The position numbers were made by a program, and so were the translations under genes. Positions 26,705 to 33,642 of a DNA stretch of 64,000 nucleotides are shown piece by piece. Origin of the DNA: CAVVJA01 sp963801715 (GTDB taxonomy: Bacteria > Actinomycetota > Actinomycetes > Mycobacteriales > Jatrophihabitantaceae); the NCBI GenBank assembly GCA_963801715.1, contig CAWDGB010000007.1, forward strand, positions 1 through 64,000, given 5' to 3'. The first letter of the stretch is position 1. Each line of letters opens with the position of its first letter. Under the pieces are notes generated by a model. It saw nothing but the letters and a program-made list of their open reading frames with translations, had not been told where the DNA came from and made no database searches.

Positions 26705-26923
26705 ATGGAGCCCGGCCCGATGTGTACCCAACCATCCCCATCTGCCCGCCGCGTGACCTGGTACATCGAGGGCACGGCGTGGCGAATCGAACTGCTCGCC
26801 GGCCGCTGGTCGCTGTCCCGCTACTCGCCGCACAGCGAGACGTGGCAGCGTGTCGGCTCCTACCCGAGCCGCAAGGCCGCGATCAGCGCCGCCTACGGGC
26901 AGGACCGCGACCACGGCGCGTAG
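26705..26923 (+). CDS. Small hypothetical protein
   Basis: The 72-residue frame has a plausible core, RVTWYIEGTAWRIELLAGRW, then SETWQRVGSYPSRKAAISAA, with regularly spaced aromatic residues suggesting a small beta-rich fold. It ends 14 bases before a strong terminator, which supports it as a real gene. Start is ATG 26705 or ATG 26720. It lies just outside the attachment site. Confidence 0.5.
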   Translation: MEPGPMCTQPSPSARRVTWYIEGTAWRIELLAGRWSLSRYSPHSETWQRVGSYPSRKAAISAAYGQDRDHGA

Positions 26924-26936
26924 CTCGCGTCGAGCC

Positions 26937-26978
26937 ATGAGGCCCGGTGTTCCCTTAGGACGGGGCGCCGGGCCTCAT
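26937..26978 (+). terminator. Hairpin terminator
   Basis: An 11-bp perfect stem ATGAGGCCCGG / CCGGGCCTCAT with a 20-base loop, directly after the small gene. Confidence 0.65.
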
Positions 26979-27096
26979 GCTGTCCGCCCTGCTTGACGCT
27001 GCGCCCGTCACTGCGCCGTGACAGGAACATGCCACATCCAAGTCGATGGGCACCGACTGTCGACCGTCGACGTTCCACGAGCAACTGGAGGTCGTG

Positions 27097-27291
27097 ATGT
27101 CCGCTCCCATATCCCCCAAGCGCAAGCGTCTGCTTTGCCGGTCCAACCTGCACCACAAGTGGGTGCGTCGCTTCAACAAAGACGGCGAGGACTACCTGCA
27201 GTGCAAAGTCTGCGGCAAAGATCTCTACGACGTCGAGCGGGGCGACCCCACCGTGACGGGCTTCGGCGGCGGAGGCGGCGGGGGAATGTGA
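27097..27291 (+). CDS. Mini zinc-ribbon-like protein 1
   Basis: The 64-residue protein reads SAPISPKRKRLLCRSNLHHK, WVRRFNKDGEDYLQCKVCGK, and ends in a glycine run (TGFGGGGGGGM). It is the first of three tandem paralogues sharing LLCR, a His/Trp segment, R-F-N/G-Y-L-x-C and CxxCxK. The Cys/His spacing suggests a small zinc-binding fold. Function is unknown. The ATG is placed after AACTGGAGG. Confidence 0.65.
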   Translation: MSAPISPKRKRLLCRSNLHHKWVRRFNKDGEDYLQCKVCGKDLYDVERGDPTVTGFGGGGGGGM

Positions 27292-27401
27292 CGGCGGGGC
27301 GCTTCATGTTGTGTCGAGCGCGAGCCGTGGCAGCTTCTTGACACTAGGGCCAGCGGCGCGACATGCGGCGAATAGCGATCCAGCGATCTTGGGAGGCCGT
27401 C

Positions 27402-27557
27402 ATGTCTGTCCCCGCATCCCGGAAGCGCAAGCGCCTGCTCTGCCGGTTGAACCTCAAACACAAATGGGTGCGACGCTTCAACCCGGAAGGCGCGGACTAT
27501 CTGCAGTGCACGGCCTGCGGCAAAGAACACTCGTACACCACGCCTCGGGCGGTTTAG
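27402..27557 (+). CDS. Mini zinc-ribbon-like protein 2
   Basis: This 51-residue paralogue of 27097-27291 reads SVPASRKRKRLLCRLNLKHK then WVRRFNPEGADYLQCTACGK. GGGAGG precedes the ATG by 6 bases. It differs most at the C-terminus (EHSYTTPRAV instead of the glycine run). High similarity to protein 1 points to a recent tandem duplication. Confidence 0.65.
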   Translation: MSVPASRKRKRLLCRLNLKHKWVRRFNPEGADYLQCTACGKEHSYTTPRAV

Positions 27558-27583
27558 GTCGGGTGACATTAAGGGACACGCCA

Positions 27584-27724
27584 ATGACCCGACTCCTCTG
27601 CTACATCGGCTTCCATCGGTACACCAGCAGGTCCAACGCCGAAGGAGAGCGCTACCTCGAATGCTCCCGATGTAAGAAGTACAAGGAAGTTCCGCCGTTC
27701 GGCACGCTTGGCGGCGGCTCCTGA
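27584..27724 (+). CDS. Mini zinc-ribbon-like protein 3
   Basis: This 46-residue, more divergent paralogue reads TRLLCYIGFHRYTSRSNAEG then ERYLECSRCKKYKEVPPFGT. It keeps LLC, the His, and the C-x2-C pair, and ends GGGS, echoing the glycine tail of protein 1. AAGGG lies upstream. The three genes form a small tandem array on one strand. Confidence 0.6.
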   Translation: MTRLLCYIGFHRYTSRSNAEGERYLECSRCKKYKEVPPFGTLGGGS

Positions 27725-27751
27725 CCGGTCTCATGACCGGTCTCAAGGCTC

Positions 27752-27899
27752 CATGGTCGGCGCGGCCTGCACCTCGGAAGTGAGCGGTCACCGCACCTAC
27801 ATTTGCCGCTATTTGGTCAACGGCGCCGAGTGGCGGGCTGGTGCTGAGCTTCCCGCCATGCCGGGATCCGTCTGCTGGGCCAGCATCGTGGATCTAGAC
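27752..27899 (+). pseudogene. Cys-rich GHRTY-family protein, frameshifted copy
   Basis: The frame reads SGHRTYICRYLVNGAEW. After a one-base insertion the continuation is in the next frame as GLVLSFPPCRDPSAGPASWI ending TAG. It matches the gene split by the IS at 30335-31985, with the upstream Cys motifs (CPAGHPL) missing. Confidence 0.6.
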
Positions 27900-27904
27900 G
27901 CGGG

Positions 27905-28114
27905 CTACATCCCGTCGAGAGCCTTGGCGACTGCGGTGTGCGACATGCGCAGGTGCGTGGCGATATCGCGCAGGCTATGCCCGTCGGCGAGCGCCTCGAG
28001 GATCGCCACGACGCGGTGCTCATACGCAGAGTCAAGTTGCCCCCGCAGCCCGTCTATCTCGTCGGCGACGTCGCCGAGCCCGTAGGTGTCGTCCACCCCT
28101 TCACTGTAAACCAC
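27905..28114 (-). CDS. Small helix-turn-helix protein
   Basis: The 69-residue protein has a coiled N-terminal helix (GDVADEIDGLRGQLDSAYEH) and a C-terminal helix-turn-helix (LADGHSLRDIATHLRMSHTA). The ORF starts at GTG 28112-28114, which sits in the centre of a 22-bp palindrome. A downstream GTG at 28094-28096 is the alternative. The arrangement suggests an autoregulated DNA-binding protein. Confidence 0.6.
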   Translation of the reverse strand: MVYSEGVDDTYGLGDVADEIDGLRGQLDSAYEHRVVAILEALADGHSLRDIATHLRMSHTAVAKALDGM

Positions 28115-28124
28115 GGTTTACAGT
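28103..28124. promoter_or_regulatory. 22-bp palindromic operator ACTGTAAACC-AC-GGTTTACAGT
   Basis: Perfect 10-bp arms with a 2-bp spacer, overlapping the start of the small HTH gene. It is unusually AT-rich for this window. It is a likely operator for the adjacent HTH protein. Confidence 0.6.
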
Positions 28125-28411
28125 TGTCGTATGCCTGGACGAGATGCAGCCACGACAAGCGCGGTCAGCCCCGAGGCGCTGGACCGGTACCGCTGCCCAG
28201 ACCGTAGGGGCCCAGGCGGGCAACGCTGCCAACTATTGGTCGAGCACGACACCCCAGTGCACATCGCCAGCATCGCCCGCACTTTCCGGGCATGGTCCGA
28301 CGGTGCCGAGTCGACGCTGCCACCCAGCCCCTACCCGTGGTTCGTGTCCTTTCCACGGGACGAGACCATTCTTTAAACGGCGTGTTCTGTGGTAATCGCG
28401 CAGATACTCGG

Positions 28412-28735
28412 CTAGCCCCACGGGATCACGGATTGGGTGAGGATTACCAATATTCCGAGTGCCACCCCGATAGCTATCACAATCCAACCCGACCAGAATT
28501 CGCCACGCGTCGGCGGATGAGTTACGGCTCTAGAAGTGTCAGCCGTGGCTGGCGCATATGCCGCTGATCCCTCAGGCCGGGCCAACGCTGCGGCGATCAC
28601 CCCGAACGGGCCGAAAAAGAAGCCGACAAGGAACCAGTTACCTGGTGAGCGACCTTTCGCTTGGGCGAGGAACGCGGCGACACCGCCGCACACTACCCAC
28701 AGCAGGACCGCTATTAGGAACGTCGATTCGGTCAT
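28412..28735 (-). CDS. Small membrane protein
   Basis: The 107-residue protein has two N-terminal hydrophobic segments (TFLIAVLLWVVCGGVAAFLA and NWFLVGFFFGPFGVIAAALA) separated by the short basic turn QAKGRSPG, a hydrophilic linker, and a third segment (WIVIAIGVALGILVILTQSV). The G-x-F-F-G-P-F-G pattern occurs in many small bacterial membrane proteins of unknown function. Its start overlaps the stop of the upstream gene by 4 bases. Confidence 0.65.
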   Translation of the reverse strand: MTESTFLIAVLLWVVCGGVAAFLAQAKGRSPGNWFLVGFFFGPFGVIAAALARPEGSAAYAPATADTSRAVTHPPTRGEFWSGWIVIAIGVALGILVILTQSVIPWG

Positions 28736-28950
28736 GATCCGGTCCCGCCGAGCACCTGACGCGCGACTGCGGCAGCCGCCGGGTCGTCGGTTGTGACCAC
28801 CCGGTCCGGGCCGCCCGCGAAGTTCCCGCCGAACATGCGCGCGGTCAGCAACGAATCGACGGGCGCGAGTGCGGGCTGGTGCTCAGCTTCCCGCCCTGCT
28901 GTAACCTGGCGCTGGTCCGTAGTCGTGGGTGTGACGGGTTCAGCCTCCAC
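28732..28950 (-). CDS. Small hypothetical protein upstream of membrane protein
   Basis: This 72-residue frame (MEAEPVTPTTTDQRQVTAG...) ends VVTTDDPAAAAVARQVLGGT and overlaps the membrane-protein start (ATGA). No domain is recognised. Part of it lies antisense to a repeated Cys-rich-family motif (28855-28899), so it may be partly an overprinted or false frame. Confidence 0.4.
   Translation of the reverse strand: MEAEPVTPTTTDQRQVTAGREAEHQPALAPVDSLLTARMFGGNFAGGPDRVVTTDDPAAAAVARQVLGGTGS
28855..28899 (+). repeat. Cys-rich GHRTY-family motif, third copy fragment
   Basis: The plus strand encodes DGRECGLVLSFPPC, nearly the same DNA as in 27752-27899 and in the IS-split gene near 31920. Only about 15 codons are recognisable. 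Confidence 0.5.
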
Positions 28951-29074
28951 CGGCGATTGAGGGCTCTTGCCTTGGCTTTGCGAGCCGGGTTCACAAGTGC
29001 CTCAGCACGAGCGCCACCACCACGACCGCGATCACACGGTGCCTAGGACAGTTGGAATCTTCCGGTGCTTCATG

Positions 29075-29812
29075 TCAGAACTTCCACTCGCTGGTAGCCG
29101 CACCGAATGCGCTCGCCGAGAACGCGAGGGTTCCATGCGTTGGCATGTCGAAGGTCAGGTTGCCCCGCACCTTCTCGCCTGCGTGCAAGGTGCCGGAGTC
29201 GAACGTCGGTTCCGGACCGAAGACCGCCGTGTTGTAATGCGCACCGGTAGCGTCGCGGGCCTCCCACATATACGAGTTGTAATCCACGCCGTCTGTGGCA
29301 GCCGTGATCGTCACGGAGAAGGTCACATACTGACCGTGCTTCGGCTTGGTGTAGTCATCGTCGCCATAGCTGAGCGTCGGTGCCGACACCGTGTAGGTGG
29401 CCGAGGTGGGCGCGTCGTCCCCCAGAGGATCGGTCTTGGTGATCACATACGGCACACCGAACTTGGAGTCGTAGTTGTGAACCGGCGGCTTCGGTGCCTG
29501 AGATGTCGGCGTCTCAGTAGTCATGGGCGGCAACCCGGCACGGGCTCCCGCACCGGAACCTGCTCCGCTCAGATCTGGCGCTGATTGAGAGGCCGTCGGC
29601 GGTGATGCCGCCGGCTTCACAGTCGTTCCGCCGCTCCGGCCGCCCGCGAGACCCGCGATCAGCGCCGTCACGAACACGGCGATGACGCCGATGCCGATCC
29701 AGGCGGGCCAGCGCCGGTACCAACGTTTGCGGGGCGGCTCCGGCGGGGTCGGTGGCTGCGGTGGCTCGCCGATAAACGGGTAGTCGTGCAGGCCGGGTCC
29801 GTGCGCGGTCAT
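29075..29812 (-). CDS. Membrane-anchored DUF4352-like protein
   Basis: The 245-residue protein has a proline-rich cytoplasmic N-terminus (GEPPQPPTPPEPPRKRW), one transmembrane helix (AWIGIGVIAVFVTALIAGLA, about residues 37-56), a Ser/Thr/Pro linker, and an extracellular Ig-like domain (GQYVTFSVTITAATDG; NLTFDMPTHGTLAFSA) of the DUF4352 type. The architecture is common in actinobacterial surface proteins. The function is unknown. Confidence 0.75.
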   Translation of the reverse strand: MTAHGPGLHDYPFIGEPPQPPTPPEPPRKRWYRRWPAWIGIGVIAVFVTALIAGLAGGRSGGTTVKPAASPPTASQSAPDLSGAGSGAGARAGLPPMTTETPTSQAPKPPVHNYDSKFGVPYVITKTDPLGDDAPTSATYTVSAPTLSYGDDDYTKPKHGQYVTFSVTITAATDGVDYNSYMWEARDATGAHYNTAVFGPEPTFDSGTLHAGEKVRGNLTFDMPTHGTLAFSASAFGAATSEWKF

Positions 29813-29991
29813 GGCTGTTCTCCAAGATCGGGTGACTGATGGCGATCAGGTCCCTCGAAGAGCCGCACCCAACCGGGCGAGCCGTGACCTCTTACCGAAT
29901 GTAAAGACAGTGTTGCATGTTGGTGCTATACAGTGGCAAGCGACCTAGGTCCTAATGCACGAAACATACATGAGACACACAGGATATTGAC

Positions 29992-30204
29992 ATGACAGGC
30001 ACAGATAGCAACGGCGCAGAGAAGCGTGTTAACGGTGCGGTGATCGGCGAGGCAACTCATTACGTCGGCGTGCGAATGCCACAGGACCTACACGAGTGGC
30101 TCGTCGACCTAGCGAAACGAGAACGCAGGTCACTCAATGCGCAAGTGGTGGTGCTCCTGGAGCGCGTCCGTGAGCAAGTCGAGCGGGACGCGCACAACCA
30201 GTAG
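29992..30204 (+). CDS. Arc-type ribbon-helix-helix protein
   Basis: The 70-residue protein contains HYVGVRMPQDLHEWLVDLAK followed by RERRSLNAQVVVLLERVREQ, the beta-strand plus two helices of Arc/MetJ-type RHH regulators. It could be an autonomous repressor or the antitoxin of a toxin-antitoxin pair, but no toxin partner is seen downstream, where the IS insertion follows. Confidence 0.75.
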   Translation: MTGTDSNGAEKRVNGAVIGEATHYVGVRMPQDLHEWLVDLAKRERRSLNAQVVVLLERVREQVERDAHNQ

Positions 30205-30298
30205 CAGGCAGGTCACGACCCAAGATGGACGGCGTGGCCATTGTGCGAAGCAGGACGTCGATCACCGCCTGGCGTTCGCACCGCCGGTGATTCGACAG

Positions 30299-30313
30299 TT
30301 GACACACTGTCAA
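30299..30313. promoter_or_regulatory. TTGACA-CAC-TGTCAA inverted repeat
   Basis: A perfect 6-bp inverted repeat containing a consensus-like -35 hexamer, 22 bases before the start codon of the IS-split gene. It could be part of its promoter or an operator. No clear -10 box follows. Confidence 0.4.
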
Positions 30314-30328
30314 TCGCGGGGCCCACAC

Positions 30329-30344
30329 TCGAACATGAGTTCGA
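30329..30344. promoter_or_regulatory. LexA/SOS-box-like palindrome 1 (TCGAAC-ATGA-GTTCGA)
   Basis: A perfect match to the actinobacterial SOS-box form TCGAAC-N4-GTTCGA. The start codon of the IS-split Cys-rich gene (30335-30337) lies in its spacer. The IS3-like element begins 10 bases further on. Confidence 0.65.
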
Positions 30345-30415
30345 GATTGCGATCGTCTACTGAGTCAAACTTTTTGGCAGGGTCGCTTTTACTGGCCGGC
30401 TGGGAGGATTGGCTG

Positions 30416-30760
30416 ATGAGTCGGCGCGGGCATTCGCAGTTGCCGGTCGAGGAGCGGATGCGTGTTGTGCTGGCGGTGTTGTCGGGTGAGTTGACGATTG
30501 CTGAGGCAGCGAGGCGGCACGGCACGACGGGGAAGACGGTCGGGGAGTGGCGGGACCGGTTCTTGGAGGCGGGCCAGGCTGGGCTGGAGAATATGATGCC
30601 GGGCCCGACCGGTAGGAACGGCAACTCGACTGAGCGAAGACAGCGAGCCGAGATCGAGCAGCTCAAGCTTGCGCTGGCGGAGGCGACGGTGCAGCTGCGG
30701 ATCTGGCGGCTGGGGGCTGAGCATGTGCACGAGGTCCCTTCGGAGACCTCGAGGCCCTAA
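30416..30760 (+). CDS. IS3-like transposase OrfA (helix-turn-helix)
   Basis: The 114-residue protein begins SRRGHSQLPVEERMRVVLAV and has a helix-turn-helix (ELTIAEAARRHGTTGKTVGE), WRDRFLEAGQAGLENMMPGP, and a coiled-coil leucine-rich end (RAEIEQLKLALAEATVQLRI), as in OrfA proteins that bind the IS ends. It overlaps the OrfB frame slightly at 30757. Confidence 0.85.
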   Translation: MSRRGHSQLPVEERMRVVLAVLSGELTIAEAARRHGTTGKTVGEWRDRFLEAGQAGLENMMPGPTGRNGNSTERRQRAEIEQLKLALAEATVQLRIWRLGAEHVHEVPSETSRP

Positions 30761-31689
30761 GAGCGGCGGAGGGAACGCCGGTTTCGAGGTTCGCTGGGCT
30801 GGCCGGCATCCCGGAACGTACGTATCGGCGTCGGTTGGCTCGGCTGCGGGCCGAGGATGTCGGCAAGGGGCCGTGGCCCGCGCCTCGGGTCGACGCGATC
30901 GAAGCGTTGGCAGCGAAGTATGCCGGTGACTGGCCGGCGTGGGGACATCGCAAGGTCGCGGCGATGATGCGCGCCGACGGGCACGCGGTGTCGACCTCGA
31001 CCGTGCAACGTGCCTTACGCCGGCGGGGGTTGCTGCTGCCTCGCGGGTACCGGGCTGACCGCAAATCGTGGGCGGTGCTTCGTCGGCGCGTCTTTCACGA
31101 CCCACCCACCCGCCGCAACCGGGTCTGGCAAACCGACTTCAGTGAGTTCGAGACCCCGACCGGCGGGATCTGGCGGATCAGCGCGGTGATCGACTACGTC
31201 ACCAAGTACTGCCTGGCGGCCACCGTCACCACAACCTGTCGCGGCGCGGACGCGCTGCGGTGCGTGGACCTGGCCGTGCATGAGGCGCAACGCCTGCTCA
31301 ACCTCACCGACCTGCGCGGCGACCGGGGCGTGATGGACATCATCGACGCGGCCGGGGTGATCATCGGCGAGGCCCCGGCACCGATCGCCCTCGTCTCCGA
31401 CAACGGATCGTGCTACCGCAGCAGCACGTTCCGGGCCGCGTTCGACGGTGACGATCCCGTACTGCGTCACGTCCGGACCAGGGTCAGATCCCCGCAGACC
31501 AACGGAGTCGTCGAGCGGTTCTTCGAAACCCTCAAATACGAGCACCTCTACCGCGCCCCGATCGACGACGGCGATGCCCTCGCGATGGAAGTCGCGCGAT
31601 TCCGCCAGATCTATAACACCATCCGACCCCACCAAGCTCTCGGCGACCAAACCCCACGACAGACGTATCTACGTGCCGAGGCCAACTAA
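30757..31689 (+). CDS. IS3-like transposase OrfB (rve integrase core)
   Basis: The frame contains an N-terminal HTH_21-like part (GHRKVAAMMRADGHAVSTST) and the DDE domain: first Asp in RVWQTDFSEFETPTGGIWRI, second in ALVSDNGSCYRSSTF, Glu in SPQTNGVVERFFETLKYEHL, then YNTIRPHQALG. No ATG or GTG starts the frame here. In the degenerate copy the corresponding start reads GTGAAAGAGGCGCCG. Expression in copy 1 would need an OrfA-OrfB frameshift or an unusual start. Confidence 0.82.
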   Translation, partial: LRAAEGTPVSRFAGLAGIPERTYRRRLARLRAEDVGKGPWPAPRVDAIEALAAKYAGDWPAWGHRKVAAMMRADGHAVSTSTVQRALRRRGLLLPRGYRADRKSWAVLRRRVFHDPPTRRNRVWQTDFSEFETPTGGIWRISAVIDYVTKYCLAATVTTTCRGADALRCVDLAVHEAQRLLNLTDLRGDRGVMDIIDAAGVIIGEAPAPIALVSDNGSCYRSSTFRAAFDGDDPVLRHVRTRVRSPQTNGVVERFFETLKYEHLYRAPIDDGDALAMEVARFRQIYNTIRPHQALGDQTPRQTYLRAEAN

Positions 31690-32067
31690 CGCTGGCATGC
31701 TCGCACACGAACGACCTGAGACCACGACGTCGACGCCGAGCTAAACCCTGCCAAATTCTTGACTCAGCACAATCGGACGGCTCCGTCGAGGAAGTCTCGC
31801 CGGAACGCTGTCCTGCCGGCCACCCCCTGCTACCCGACGGCACCTTGGTCGGCTGGTCGCCGTGCGACTGCAATGGACACCGCACCTATACCTGCCGGTT
31901 CCTCGTCGATGGGCGTGAGTGTGGGCTGGTGCTGAGCTTCCCGCCTTGCCGGGACCCGGCCGCTGGGCCGTTCTCGTGGATCTAGTCCGCCTGGCCGTCG
32001 CCAATTAGACGCACATCGGCTAGGCCTGCTTCACTGCTACCGCGCATCTGGGTTGCGGAGGGCACTG

Positions 32068-32478
32068 GTGGGCATTATCGAGCGACTGTTCCATCGCCGA
32101 ACCGAACGCGCGCCGATGCCGGCGACCCAACCAGCAAGCACGACCAGGCGGTTCGTGGCGCCGCTGACCGAGCGGGCGACCTTTCTCGTGAGCGGCACAA
32201 CCTACCGCCAGCCGAACGTGGTCAGGTGTGGACGATCGCTTGCCCTATTTCGCCTCGTGGCGGAGCCGACGAATGCGTATGACGAGAACGCGGTGCAGGT
32301 GCTTTACGACGGGTCGACGTCACCGCAACCGCCTGGCCAGCACCGCGGATCCGTACGCGCGCGACGGCGTGACCCGCGCGACTTCCCACTGACAACGGAC
32401 GAGGAGGAACCTCCGACGAACGGGCCACCGCGATCCCGCCGTGGCATATCGGGTCGCCGCGGCCGGAGCCATGGCTAA
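32068..32478 (+). CDS. HIRAN-domain protein, C-terminus probably disrupted
   Basis: From GTG 32068 (GGAGG 5 bases upstream) the protein has a basic leader (ERLFHRRTERAP) and a HIRAN domain start: ATFLVSGTTYRQPNVVRCGR, LALFRLVAEPTNAYDENAVQ, VLYDG. The expected VGYL segment does not follow. After about 32310 the frame becomes low-complexity. HIRAN domains bind DNA ends or stalled-fork DNA. The gene is probably truncated or frameshifted. Confidence 0.55.
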   Translation: MGIIERLFHRRTERAPMPATQPASTTRRFVAPLTERATFLVSGTTYRQPNVVRCGRSLALFRLVAEPTNAYDENAVQVLYDGSTSPQPPGQHRGSVRARRRDPRDFPLTTDEEEPPTNGPPRSRRGISGRRGRSHG

Positions 32479-32515
32479 GGACGCCTCGCGGTCGCGGTGG
32501 CCTCCGACGTCGCGG

Positions 32516-33004
32516 TTAGGTCGCTGCTGCCCGGTCGAGCGCGGCGGCGTCGGCCTTCTGGAGTTTGGCGGTCGCCGTCTTTCGTGCCTTCTTGGCCCCG
32601 GCAACGTCGCCCTTGAGCGCCTTGATGTCGCGTTGGTGGCCCTTGACTTCGGCCTTGATGCCGGCCACGGATTTCTGGTGTTTCTTCAGCGCCCGCCGCA
32701 GCCGCGCCTCGTTCCTTGCCGCGCGTGTCAAGGAGTGGTGCGCCGCGGCGATGTCCTTTGCCGCTGGGCGGTTCTCGGCCTTCCGGGCGCCCGTCTTGGC
32801 CGACGTGCTGGCCTTCCGGGCGCCCGTCTTGGCCGACGTGCTGGCCTTCCGGGCGCCCGTCTTGGCCGACGTGCTGGCCTTCCGGGCGCCCGTCTTGGCC
32901 GACGTGCTGACCTTCCGGGCGCCCGTCTTGGCCGACCTGCTGACCTTCCGGGCGCCCGTCTTGGTCGATCTGCTGACCTTCTTCGTCCCTGTCGTCTTAG
33001 CCAT
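32516..33004 (-). CDS. Histone-like Lys/Ala-rich repeat protein
   Basis: The 162-residue protein starts MAKTTGTKKVSRSTKTGARK. It contains six 11-residue repeats of consensus SAKTGARKAST, then a coiled-coil C-terminal part (SLTRAARNEARLRRALKKHQ; VAGAKKARKTATAKLQKADA). It is strongly basic, like histone H1-type tails of actinobacterial nucleoid proteins, and should bind DNA non-specifically. AAAGGA lies 7 bases before the ATG. An upstream extension of the frame is not supported. Confidence 0.75.
   Translation of the reverse strand: MAKTTGTKKVSRSTKTGARKVSRSAKTGARKVSTSAKTGARKASTSAKTGARKASTSAKTGARKASTSAKTGARKAENRPAAKDIAAAHHSLTRAARNEARLRRALKKHQKSVAGIKAEVKGHQRDIKALKGDVAGAKKARKTATAKLQKADAAALDRAAAT
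32777..32974 (-). repeat. Six 33-bp tandem repeats
   Basis: Six nearly identical 33-bp units without spacers encode the SAKTGARKAST repeats. The unit on the plus strand starts GGCCTTCCGGGCGCCCGTCT. Near-identity at DNA level, including synonymous positions, indicates recent slippage expansion. Confidence 0.9.
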
Positions 33005-33186
33005 CGAAGTCCTTTCAGGTCGCCGCAATCCTCGTGGCAGGATTCGCGTAGCGCGAGGTGCGCCGCTGACGGTCGACACTCAGTGTTCCCATCCGGCCGC
33101 TCACCTAATCGCGCCCGGCCCGGCACGCGCCCGGACGCTTGGCCTTGCCGTTCGCATGGGCCGGAGACCTGCCCGCCGGGCTGACA

Positions 33187-33642
33187 GCACAAAGGGAGGC
33201 GCCACGCCCCCGGCTACCGGGCGGGGCGTCTCTCGTCCGTGATGACGTTTTGGTCGGCCCCCCGTGACCGGCTCCTTTGCCGAGAACCGGGCCGCGCCCG
33301 ACAGTCTGGCCCACCCCGGAGGCGACACCCAAGACTGGCGGGGGCGACACGCGCTGGTCCGCTGGTAGGCGTGGCGATCGGCCCCGTGCCGGTGCAACCA
33401 TTTGACCCATGTCATCCGCACCGGCTGCCGAACGCAAACCGAAGCGCCGCGCGCCTCAGCAGGCCCCCATCGCCACCATGATTTTATGACGCTCGGAGCC
33501 AAAATCGTCGGTGTCGCCGGAACGGCGGCTGTCATCTACGGCGCCTGGGTACGTCCTCGGCTGATGCGCTGGGGCGCGACCGATGAGGAAGTTGCGGGGC
33601 CGTATCCCGGTGCCGACCTTGTCCCTGGCGGTGAACGGGGCG
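33187..33642 (+). repeat. About 455-bp direct repeat, copy 2
   Basis: Nearly identical to 19828-20282, 13.36 kb away. Here the repeat runs into the complete SRPBCC gene, so this is probably the parental copy. Confidence 0.9.
33204..33229. terminator. Hairpin terminator inside direct repeat
   Basis: Stem ACGCCCC / GGGGCGT with an inner CGG-CTA-CCG hairpin. The same structure occurs in the other repeat copy. Confidence 0.5.

Larger units (their letters stand above)
30355..31771 (+). mobile_element. IS3-like insertion sequence, copy 1
   Basis: A ~1.42-kb element with imperfect terminal inverted repeats (TCTACTGAGTCAAACTTTTT left; TGTGCTGAGTCAAGAATTTG right, read inward), flanked by ATCG direct repeats (30352-30355 and 31772-31775). 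It carries OrfA and an rve-type OrfB. A rearranged copy lies at 35005-36712 in opposite orientation. Confidence 0.88.
30335..31985 (+). pseudogene. Cys-rich small-protein gene split by IS element
   Basis: Removing 30356-31775 (the IS plus one ATCG duplication) joins ATG...CGATCG to GACGGC in frame. The result is a 76-residue protein: MSSRLRSDGSVEEVSPERCP, AGHPLLPDGTLVGWSPCDCN, GHRTYTCRFLVDGRECGLVL, SFPPCRDPAAGPFSWI. Six cysteines and two histidines suggest metal binding or disulfides. The upstream palindrome suggests DNA-damage control. The gene is inactivated by the insertion. Confidence 0.65.

Noticed and set aside
30717..30835. Programmed -1 frameshift between OrfA and OrfB of IS copy 1
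   Set aside because: No slippery A-rich heptamer or clear pseudoknot is visible. The missing OrfB start may simply be mutated.
32777..32974. Regular 33-bp repeats as a possible CRISPR array
   Set aside because: Units abut without spacers, lie inside a coding frame and encode a repeated peptide. No cas genes are present.
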